From assembly GCF_001645105.1 (NCBI RefSeq), contig NZ_LKEG01000024.1, forward strand, positions 1 to 45,387: 45,387 nt of DNA. The letters run 5' to 3'. Shown here piece by piece: positions 25,004 through 32,267 of this stretch. This DNA is from Pseudomonas marginalis (lineage in GTDB: Bacteria; Pseudomonadota; Gammaproteobacteria; Pseudomonadales; Pseudomonadaceae). The notes beneath the pieces were generated by a model. The model worked only from the letters and a program-made list of their open reading frames with translations. It made no database searches and had not been told where the DNA came from. How positions within the stretch are numbered: the stretch's first letter is position 1; each line of letters begins with the position of its first letter. The translations under genes were made by a program, and so were the position numbers.

Positions 25004-27078
25004 ACGGATTTTTTACCGGTTTCCCGCCCGCCCGTGATTGGTTCTACGGGGTCCGTACCTTCGCGGCCTCGATGATTGCCCTGTACATCGCCATGCTCAT
25101 GCAAATGCCGCGTCCGTATTGGGCGATGGCCACGGTGTATATCGTGTCCAGCCCGTTTGTCGGCCCTACCAGTTCCAAAGCGCTCTACCGTGCGATCGGC
25201 ACGTTCATGGGGGCGGCGGCGGCGGTGATCTTTGTGCCGATGTTCGTGCAGTCGCCCTACCTGCTGGTGGTGGTGATTGCCCTGTGGACGGGCACCTTGC
25301 TGTTCCTCTCCATGCACCTGCGCACCGCCAACAATTACGCCCTGATGCTGGCCGGCTACACCTTGCCGCTGATCGCCTTGCCGGTGGTGGATAACCCCCT
25401 GGCGGTCTGGGACGTGGCCGAAGCGCGCACTGAAGAAATCTTCCTCGGCATCGCCGTCGCAGCGGTGGTGGGCGCAATGTTCTGGCCGCGCCGGTTGATG
25501 CCGGTGTTCGATGGCTCGGTAGCCAAATGGTTTGCCGACGCGCAGGTCTACAGCCAGCGCTTCCTCACGCGCAACGTCGAGCCTGAAGAAATCAGCACAC
25601 TGCGCGGCGGTATGGTCGCCACTTTCAACACCCTTGAATTGATGATCGGCCAATTGCCGCACGAAGGCGCACGGCCACAGACGGTACGCAATACCAAGGA
25701 ATTGCGCGGGCGCATGATTCACCTGCTGCCGGTGATCGATGCCCTGGATGATGCGGTGTACGCCATCGAACACCGCGCACCGGAGTTTGTCGATCAGCTC
25801 GCGCCGTTGCTGGAAGCCGCCAACGCCTGGCTGGAAAGGACTACCGACACCGCGCCTCTTGAGCGCTGGCGCGTGCTGCGCGACCAGGTCGACGCCGCCC
25901 AACCCCAAGGCGAAGCGCTGGACGACCGTCACACGCTGCTGTTTTCCAACGCGCTGTACCGCCTGGGCGAATGGATCGACTTGTGGCAAGACTGCCGCAG
26001 CCTGCAAGCCGCCATCCAGTGCGAGAGCCAGGACACTTGGCGCGCCGTCTACCGCCACTGGCGCCTGGGCCGGCTCACGCCGTTCCTCGACCGTGGCTTG
26101 ATGTTTTATTCGGCGTTTTCCACCGTCACCGCGATCATCGTCGCCTCGGTCCTGTGGATCCTGCTCGGTTGGACCGACGGCGGCAGCGCAGTGATCCTGG
26201 CCGCCGTCGCCTGCAGCTTTTTCGCAACGATGGACGACCCGGCGCCGCAGATTTACCGGTTCTTTTTCTGGACCGCCATGTCGGTGCTGTTCGCCAGCCT
26301 GTACCTGTTCCTGGTGCTGCCCAACCTGCATGACTTCCCGATGCTGGTGCTGGCGTTTGCCGTGCCGTTTATCTGCATCGGCACGCTCACAGTGCAGCCG
26401 CGCTTTTACCTGGGCATGCTGCTGACGCTGGTGAATACCTCGTCGTTCATCAGCATCCAGGGTGCCTACGACGCGGACTTTCTCAACTTCGCCAACGTCA
26501 ACCTGGCGGGGCCGGTGGGCCTGCTGTTCGCCTTTGTGTGGACGTTGATCGCTCGGCCCTTCGGCGCTGAATTGGCGGCCAAGCGCCTGACCCGTTTCAG
26601 CTGGCGCGACATCGTCAGCCTCACCGAGCCGGCGACCCTCGCCGAACACCGGCACATGGCCGTGCAAATGCTCGACCGCCTGATGCAGCACCTGCCGCGC
26701 CTGGCCCTGATCAACCAGGACACCGGCACCGCCCTGCGCGATTTGCGTGTGGCGCTGAACCTGCTCGACCTGCTGGCCTACTCGCCGCGCATCCTCGGCG
26801 TGCCACGGGTGCTGCTCAACCAAGTGGTGGAAGGCGTGGGGGGTTACTTCAAGGCCTGCCTCAAGGCGGGTGAACGCTTGCCCGCGCCCAGCGGTCTGCT
26901 GATGACCCTGGACCGCACGCGCCGCGCCCTCAACGGCCAGGGCCTGCAAGACGAAGACGACACGCGCCTGCACTTGCTGCACGCGCTGGCCGGGCTGCGC
27001 CTGTCGCTGCTGCCGGGCGTGGAATTTATTGGCGGCACCGAGATGGAAGCGCCGCTGCCTGATGGAGCGCCTTTATGA
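25000..27078 (+). CDS. FUSC/AaeB-like aromatic-acid efflux pump, inner-membrane component
   Basis: This 692-aa protein starts with TTG overlapping the MarR stop. It has the two-half architecture of the fusaric acid resistance/AaeB family: an N-terminal block of about five to six membrane helices (residues 20-165), a long soluble helical region (about 170-365), a second membrane block (about 368-525) and a cytoplasmic tail. The first block has Y-W-A-M-A-T-V-Y-I-V-S-S-P and the second opens near R-G-L-M-F-Y-S-A-F-S. AaeB relatives export p-hydroxybenzoate and other aromatic carboxylates using the proton gradient. The neighbouring DUF1656, HlyD and NodT genes make the pump complete. The substrate is inferred from the family only. 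Confidence 0.9.
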   Translation: MNGFFTGFPPARDWFYGVRTFAASMIALYIAMLMQMPRPYWAMATVYIVSSPFVGPTSSKALYRAIGTFMGAAAAVIFVPMFVQSPYLLVVVIALWTGTLLFLSMHLRTANNYALMLAGYTLPLIALPVVDNPLAVWDVAEARTEEIFLGIAVAAVVGAMFWPRRLMPVFDGSVAKWFADAQVYSQRFLTRNVEPEEISTLRGGMVATFNTLELMIGQLPHEGARPQTVRNTKELRGRMIHLLPVIDALDDAVYAIEHRAPEFVDQLAPLLEAANAWLERTTDTAPLERWRVLRDQVDAAQPQGEALDDRHTLLFSNALYRLGEWIDLWQDCRSLQAAIQCESQDTWRAVYRHWRLGRLTPFLDRGLMFYSAFSTVTAIIVASVLWILLGWTDGGSAVILAAVACSFFATMDDPAPQIYRFFFWTAMSVLFASLYLFLVLPNLHDFPMLVLAFAVPFICIGTLTVQPRFYLGMLLTLVNTSSFISIQGAYDADFLNFANVNLAGPVGLLFAFVWTLIARPFGAELAAKRLTRFSWRDIVSLTEPATLAEHRHMAVQMLDRLMQHLPRLALINQDTGTALRDLRVALNLLDLLAYSPRILGVPRVLLNQVVEGVGGYFKACLKAGERLPAPSGLLMTLDRTRRALNGQGLQDEDDTRLHLLHALAGLRLSLLPGVEFIGGTEMEAPLPDGAPL

Positions 27079-27284
27079 TCGGTGATCTGGATATCAGCGG
27101 GGTGTTCCTGCCCACGCTGCTGGTGCTGATGGGCATTACGTATGTGTTGTTCCTGGTGGTGCACGGGTTGTTGACCCGCGTCCACTTCTATCGCCTGGTC
27201 TGGCACCGGGCATTGTTCAATGTGGGGCTCTACGCGCTGTTGCTGGGCGCGGTGGACTCACTCAGTCGATACCTGATGACATGA
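27075..27284 (+). CDS. DUF1656 small membrane protein, AaeX-like
   Basis: This 69-aa protein has two predicted membrane helices (about residues 10-33 and 44-62) and the start M-I-G-D-L-D-I-S-G-V-F-L-P, characteristic of DUF1656. It overlaps both neighbours by ATGA. Such proteins are found between the AaeB- and AaeA-type genes of efflux operons; their role in the pump is not known. Confidence 0.92.
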   Translation: MIGDLDISGVFLPTLLVLMGITYVLFLVVHGLLTRVHFYRLVWHRALFNVGLYALLLGAVDSLSRYLMT

Positions 27285-28171
27285 AAAAACCTTTTTTGAC
27301 CATCGGCCGTGTAGTCCTCACGCTGTTGATCGTGACGTTTGCGGTCGTTGTGGTGTGGCGCATGGTCATGTACTACATGTTTGCCCCCTGGACCCGTGAC
27401 GGCCACATCCGGGCCGACATCGTGCAGATCGCCCCGGACGTCTCCGGGCTGATCCAGCGCGTCGACGTGCGCGATAACCAGTTGGTGACCAAGGGCCAGG
27501 TGCTGTTTGCTGTCGACCAGGACCGCTTCAAGCTGGCCCTGCGCCAAGCCCAGGCCGCCGTGGCCGACCGCCAGGAAACTCTGGCCCAGGCCCAGCGCGA
27601 GTACAAGCGTAACCGTGGCCTTGGCAACCTGGTGCCCAGCGAGCAACTGGAAGAAAGCCAGTCGCGTGTCGCCCGCGCCCAGTCAGCCTTGGCCGAGGCC
27701 CAGGTGACGGTGGATTCCGCCCAGCTCAACCTCGACCGCTCGGTGATCCGCAGCCCGGTGGACGGCTACGTCAACGACCGTGCGCCGCGCACGCAGGAGT
27801 TCGTCACCGCCGGGCGCCCGGTGCTGTCGGTGGTGGACAGCAATTCCTTCCATATCGACGGTTATTTCGAAGAGACCAAGCTCGACGGCATCCATGTCGG
27901 CATGAGCGTGGACATCCGTGTGATCGGCGACAACGCCCGTCTGCGCGGCCATGTGCAGAGCATCGTCGCCGGTATCGAAGACCGCGACCGCAGCAGCGGC
28001 TCCAACCTGTTGCCGAACGTCAACCCGGCGTTCAGTTGGGTGCGCCTGGCCCAGCGGATTCCGGTGCGCATTGCCTTTGACGATGTGCCGGCGGACTTCC
28101 GCATGATCGCCGGGCGCACGGCGACGGTGTCGATCATCGGCGATAAGGTCGACAACGGAGCCAAGCCATGA
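27281..28171 (+). CDS. HlyD-family membrane fusion protein, AaeA-like
   Basis: This 296-aa periplasmic adaptor has an N-terminal membrane anchor (about residues 8-30), a first lipoyl half (I-A-P-D-V-S-G-L-I-Q-R-V-D-V-R-D-N-Q-L-V), a short coiled-coil hairpin (about 80-145), a second lipoyl half (I-R-S-P-V-D-G-Y-V-N-D) and a beta-barrel domain. It overlaps the DUF1656 gene and the downstream channel gene by ATGA on each side. It joins the AaeB-like pump to the outer-membrane channel. Confidence 0.93.
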   Translation: MKKPFLTIGRVVLTLLIVTFAVVVVWRMVMYYMFAPWTRDGHIRADIVQIAPDVSGLIQRVDVRDNQLVTKGQVLFAVDQDRFKLALRQAQAAVADRQETLAQAQREYKRNRGLGNLVPSEQLEESQSRVARAQSALAEAQVTVDSAQLNLDRSVIRSPVDGYVNDRAPRTQEFVTAGRPVLSVVDSNSFHIDGYFEETKLDGIHVGMSVDIRVIGDNARLRGHVQSIVAGIEDRDRSSGSNLLPNVNPAFSWVRLAQRIPVRIAFDDVPADFRMIAGRTATVSIIGDKVDNGAKP

Positions 28172-29610
28172 AGCAGCTGCTGGCAACCGCTGCACTGGGG
28201 GTGTTGCTGTCGGCCTGCCAAGTCGTGGGGCCGGATTACACGCTGCCGGAAAAGTCCGCCATCAACCGTGGCGACCTGCAAGGGCAGCTCGCGGGCGAGG
28301 GCCACAACGTGGTCTCGGCGCCGGTGCCGGCCGACTGGTGGAAGCTCTACAAGGACCCGCGCCTGGATGAGCTGGTGCGCCAAGCCATGGCCTCCAACAC
28401 CGACCTGCGCGTGGCGGCCGCCAACTTGCAGCGTGCGCGCTATCAAACCCAGCAAGCCGAATCCGCCGGAGGCTGGAGCGTCGGCGCCAAGGCCGAAGCC
28501 CAGCGCCTGCAAGAGTCCGGTGAGGCCTTTTTGCTGTCGGAAAAAGTACCGGTGGGCAATATTGGCAGCGTCGGCATCACCACCTCTTACCAATTCGATT
28601 TGTTCGGCACCCTGCAGCGCGGAATCGAAAGCGCCCAGGCCAGTGCGGACGCCGCGCAAGCCGCCGCCGATATCGCGCGCATCACCCTGGTGGCGGATGT
28701 AGTGCGCTCCTACACCCAGGTCTGTGCGGCCAATGAAGAGCTGGCGATTGCCAACGAGTCCCTCGACCTGCAGGCCCAGAGCACTAAGCTGACCCAGCGC
28801 CTGCGCGACGCCGGGCGCGGTGATGAAACCCAGGTGACGCGCTCGCAGACTCAATACAAATCCTTGCGCGCCGACACGCCGCGCTACCAGGCGCTGCGCC
28901 AGGCCGGCTTGTTCCGCCTGTCGATGCTGCTCGCCAAGCCGCTGGACCAACTGCCGGCGGGCACCGGCACTTGCGCCGAATTACCGCACATCGCCCAATT
29001 GTTGCCGGTGGGCGACGGCGCGACGCTGCTCAAGCGCCGTCCCGATGTGCGTCAGGCCGAACGGCAACTGGCCGCTGCCACCGCGCGTATTGGCGTGGCC
29101 ACGGGGGCGCTTTACCCGGATATCAGTATCGGTGCCACCGTGGGCACCGTCGGTCTGCTCGATAACCTCGGCACACCGGCCACCAATCGCTGGGGCTTTG
29201 GCCCGATGATCAGTTGGACAGTGCCGACCAACGGCGCCCGCGCCCGCATCCGCGAAGCCGAAGCCGCCACCCAGGGCGCCCTGGCGCACTTTGACGGCGT
29301 GGTGCTCAACGCCATCCGCGAAACCCAGACCGGCCTTGCGCAATACACCGCGCAGTTGCAACGCCGCGACGCCCTGGCCGAAGCGGGTGAGTCGGCCAAG
29401 GAAGCGGCGGGGCAGACCCATCGCTTCTTCCAGGCGGGTCGCGCGTCTTTCCTGGCCGACCTGCAAGCCACCCGCACCTACACCGATGTGCGCGCGCAAC
29501 TGGCGGCGGCCAACACCCAGGTCGCCATGAGCCAGATCGATCTGTTCCTGGCCCTGGGCGGTGGCTGGGAAAGCGGACGAACGCAAGCGTCACAGCCCGG
29601 CAAACCCTGA
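28168..29610 (+). CDS. Outer-membrane efflux lipoprotein, NodT/OprM family
   Basis: This 480-aa TolC-like channel has lipobox LSAC (Cys17), then Q-V-V-G-P-D-Y-T-L-P, and two outer-membrane-efflux repeats (R-R-P-D-V-R-Q-A-E-R-Q-L in the second). It is the last gene of the MarR-controlled operon. It is a distinct paralogue of the channel at 17794-19239: the fold and motifs agree but most of the sequence differs, so the two pumps do not share a recently duplicated exit duct. Confidence 0.93.
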   Translation: MKQLLATAALGVLLSACQVVGPDYTLPEKSAINRGDLQGQLAGEGHNVVSAPVPADWWKLYKDPRLDELVRQAMASNTDLRVAAANLQRARYQTQQAESAGGWSVGAKAEAQRLQESGEAFLLSEKVPVGNIGSVGITTSYQFDLFGTLQRGIESAQASADAAQAAADIARITLVADVVRSYTQVCAANEELAIANESLDLQAQSTKLTQRLRDAGRGDETQVTRSQTQYKSLRADTPRYQALRQAGLFRLSMLLAKPLDQLPAGTGTCAELPHIAQLLPVGDGATLLKRRPDVRQAERQLAAATARIGVATGALYPDISIGATVGTVGLLDNLGTPATNRWGFGPMISWTVPTNGARARIREAEAATQGALAHFDGVVLNAIRETQTGLAQYTAQLQRRDALAEAGESAKEAAGQTHRFFQAGRASFLADLQATRTYTDVRAQLAAANTQVAMSQIDLFLALGGGWESGRTQASQPGKP

Positions 29611-29629
29611 GCGAATAGCTATGCTTTGA

Positions 29630-29657
29630 CAGGCGGATCGCCGTGACGATTCGCCTG
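29630..29657 (+). terminator. Hairpin after the AaeB-type operon
   Basis: CAGGCGGATCG (29630-29640) pairs with CGATTCGCCTG (29647-29657) with a single G-T wobble. It lies 20 bases after the operon's last stop. No T tract follows, so it may be a weak terminator or a leader structure of the next gene. Confidence 0.45.
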
Positions 29658-29691
29658 ACACTGCTCGCGTTTGCTCATGGGGATTCCAATA

Positions 29692-30324
29692 ATGAAAAAC
29701 CCTTATGCTCCCGCTTTCTGGTGCGTGTGTTTCGCACTGGTATTGTTATCGGCGACTTACTTCTACGGCGTCATGCTGGCTCATCAACTCGACAAGGCGA
29801 TGGTATTTCTCGACAGCGCCTGCCTGGTGATCGGCACCCTGTCCATCGGCGTCGTGGCCTGGGCCTCCTACCAAAATCAACGGGTGAAGAAAAAACTCCT
29901 CGAACAAGGCAAGACCCGCGTAGCCATCTGGGATACCAAGGTTGCGCTGCGTCGGGTCGAAACCGTGTTCGACCGCTATTTCTGGGGCAGCTATTGGCAG
30001 CCGGGGCGCACGTTCCAGGAAGTCATGGGCGACCTCACCGGCACGCCCCTGGAAAAAAGCCTCGAAGTCCTGAAAAAACAGTGTGTGGCGCTTGATCAGC
30101 AGGTTGCTGACGGCAGGCACTGGCTGAATAACGCGCGGGAATTGTCCGACGTGGCCACCCAGATGGCCCGCGAGCGCTACCAGCTCGACTTCTGCGACCC
30201 CAAGACCGACACCCCCGGTAATGCCGTGATACACCGCGAGTTTGAGGTGTTGGTGTACACCTGGACGGCGCGCTTGAAGAGTTTCGACCACCAACTGGAT
30301 GAAATTGAGCTGGAGTACTCCTGA
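29692..30324 (+). CDS. Membrane protein of unknown function, two N-terminal helices
   Basis: This 210-aa protein has two hydrophobic segments (about residues 9-30 and 43-60) and a C-terminal part of about 145 residues. That part is charged and mostly helical, with several aromatic residues (for example F-D-R-Y-F-W-G-S-Y-W). GGGGA lies nine bases before the ATG. I do not recognise the family. It has no catalytic motif that I can see, and its neighbours, a pump operon and a YdgA-like gene, do not point to a function. Confidence 0.75.
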   Translation: MKNPYAPAFWCVCFALVLLSATYFYGVMLAHQLDKAMVFLDSACLVIGTLSIGVVAWASYQNQRVKKKLLEQGKTRVAIWDTKVALRRVETVFDRYFWGSYWQPGRTFQEVMGDLTGTPLEKSLEVLKKQCVALDQQVADGRHWLNNARELSDVATQMARERYQLDFCDPKTDTPGNAVIHREFEVLVYTWTARLKSFDHQLDEIELEYS

Positions 30325-30470
30325 ACTCCTGTTGAACTGATCCCTCTGAAAGGCTGGGCCGTTTGTGGCCGCCAGTGCTAATCTTCCCCCGTTTTCGGCG
30401 GGCTTGAGCCAATCCCCTTGGGGTTCAAGGAAGACAGCCCACTTCTCACAGGATTTGATCAGGTCACTTC

Positions 30471-31967
30471 ATGAATAAGCCAGCAGTCGTTCTTTTGGGT
30501 TTTGTTGTCGCCGTCGGCGTCGTCAGTGCGGGCGGTGCCTGGTACACCGGTAAGCAACTGGAGCCGGTGTTGCAAACGGCGGTTCAGGACGCCAACAAGG
30601 AACTGCAACGTTCCATGGCCGGCATCGACGGCACCGTTGCCCTGGAGCTGGTGTCCCTGGACCGTGGCCTGTTCAGCAGTACCGCGCACTACCGCCTCAA
30701 AGGCCAGGGCTCGTTCTTCGGCGAGCAGAACCCGAACCCCGAGCTGCTGATTGTCGACCATATCGAACACGGCCCGCTGCCATTCTCGCGCCTGGTGTCG
30801 CTGAAATGGCTGCCGGTCATGGCCACCAGTCACTACGAACTGGAAAAGAACGCCACCACCGAGAAATGGTTTGCCGCCGCCAAAGACCTGTCGCCGCTCA
30901 AAGGCGTGGCCAATATCGGCTACAGCCGTTCGGTGAACGGCAATCTCGAACTGCTGCCGCTGGAGTTCAAGGACGCGACGGGCTCGTTCAACTTTTCCGG
31001 CTTGAACCTGGATTTTGACAGCACCGCCGAAGGCAAGAAGGTCAAGGTTGACGGCTACATGAACAGCCTCAAGCTGGCCGTGATCGACGCCAATGGCGCG
31101 CCATTCGACGCTGAACTCGCTGGCCTGACCGTGGCCAGCAACCTGGAGAAATCCACTTTCGGCTTCTACGCCGGGCAGAACACCGTAGAGCTGAGCGACG
31201 CCAAGCTCACCTTCGGCCCGCAGAAAGCCGTGCTGACCCTCAAGGGCTTCGAGCAAAAAGACGCCAGTGAAGTCAAAGACAACACCATGTCCGGCCGCGT
31301 CGACTACAAGATCGACGAGATCGGCTACCAGGGCAAACCGGTCGGTTCCGCCGCCATGGCCCTGAGCTTGAAGAACATCGATGTCCCGTCGGGCCTGGTG
31401 CTGACCAAGCTGTACCAGGACAAGATGCAGCCGGTGCAAGCCGCTGCCGCCGCCGGCCAACCGGTGCCGGAGCTGCAGCTGACCGAAGCCGAACAAGCGC
31501 TGGCCCAAGCCAACGTCAACCAGTTGCTGGCCGCCAAGCCGCACCTGGCGCTGGAAAACCTGTCGCTGAAAACCACCCACGGTGAAAGCAAGTTCAACCT
31601 GGTGCTGGACCTGGCCAAGCCGACCACCCTGGAGCTGCCGCCGGTTGAACTGGGCAAGCAAATGGTCTCGCTGCTGGACGCCAACCTGACCCTGTCCAAG
31701 CCGATGATCGCTGACGTTGCCGCGCTGCAAGCACAGGTCGGCGGTGTGACCGACCCTAAAGCCATCGAGCAGCAATCCCAGATGGCCAGCGAAATGGTCA
31801 GCGGCATGGCCGTCGGCACGCAGCTGGCGACCCTGGTGGGCAGCGACGTGGTCTCCAAGCTGCATTACGCCAACAATGAAGTGACCTTCAATGGCCAGAA
31901 GATGACCGTTGAGCAATTCATTGGCTTCGTGATGTCCAAAGTCGGTGCGGTTGGCGGCGCGCAGTAA
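30471..31967 (+). CDS. YdgA/DUF945 family envelope protein
   Basis: This 498-aa protein has a single N-terminal membrane segment (residues 5-24: V-V-L-L-G-F-V-V-A-V-G-V-V-S-A-G-G-A-W-Y) followed by the DUF945 region, with Y-T-G-K-Q-L-E near the start and L-V-S-L-D-R-G-L-F-S-S-T-A-H-Y about 35 residues later. The body is rich in amphipathic beta strands, as expected of an elongated periplasmic beta protein. Length fits the family. Its function is not established. A 146-bp gap separates it from the gene upstream, so it probably has its own promoter. Confidence 0.88.
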   Translation: MNKPAVVLLGFVVAVGVVSAGGAWYTGKQLEPVLQTAVQDANKELQRSMAGIDGTVALELVSLDRGLFSSTAHYRLKGQGSFFGEQNPNPELLIVDHIEHGPLPFSRLVSLKWLPVMATSHYELEKNATTEKWFAAAKDLSPLKGVANIGYSRSVNGNLELLPLEFKDATGSFNFSGLNLDFDSTAEGKKVKVDGYMNSLKLAVIDANGAPFDAELAGLTVASNLEKSTFGFYAGQNTVELSDAKLTFGPQKAVLTLKGFEQKDASEVKDNTMSGRVDYKIDEIGYQGKPVGSAAMALSLKNIDVPSGLVLTKLYQDKMQPVQAAAAAGQPVPELQLTEAEQALAQANVNQLLAAKPHLALENLSLKTTHGESKFNLVLDLAKPTTLELPPVELGKQMVSLLDANLTLSKPMIADVAALQAQVGGVTDPKAIEQQSQMASEMVSGMAVGTQLATLVGSDVVSKLHYANNEVTFNGQKMTVEQFIGFVMSKVGAVGGAQ

Positions 31968-31994
31968 AGATTTCGCCATCGCCCAGAAATAAAT

Positions 31995-32088
31995 AATGGG
32001 GGAGCGGGATTGCCCGCGATACGGGTCAAACTGTCGGCGCTCCCGCCGGCGTATGACCCGCTATCGCAGGCAAGTCCGCTCCCCCATT
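31995..32088. repeat. REP doublet (REPIN), GGGGGAGCGG type
   Basis: Inverted arms AATGGGGGAGCGG (from 31995) and CCGCTCCCCCATT (to 32088) flank a spacer with further internal pairing (GCGATACGGGTC / GACCCGCTATCGC). The arms are less perfect than in the other two REPINs of the window. It begins 27 bases after the YdgA-like stop and lies in the gap upstream of pgaA. Confidence 0.78.
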
Positions 32089-32166
32089 CGTATTTCAGAT
32101 TTGTCGCGCAATTCTGAACAATTGTGCCGATTTGTGCATTTCGATACAGGCGTCGGGGATAGTTCA

Positions 32167-32267
32167 TACAGGAAAGCTAGGTCGGGTCACGAGACGCCGA
32201 CGCCCTGATGCAAATCGCTCAGGACCACCTATCGTTACAGCTTTCCGTGTGTAAGGAAGCTCACGAT
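32167..32267 (+). promoter_or_regulatory. pgaA leader with candidate RsmA/CsrA sites
   Basis: Three GGA motifs occur before the pgaA start: ACAGGAAAG near 32168-32176, TCAGGACC near 32219-32226, and the Shine-Dalgarno AAGGAAG near 32253-32259. GGAAAGCT (32171-32178) can pair with AGCTTTCC (32239-32246), which would fold the leader. In E. coli, CsrA represses pgaA through several leader sites including the ribosome site. A similar RsmA effect here is inferred by analogy. Confidence 0.45.

Noticed and set aside
24832..26982. Open minus-strand frame of 716 codons
   Set aside because: It is antisense to the MarR and AaeB-like genes. The product is a Gln/His/Arg-rich string without recognisable domains.
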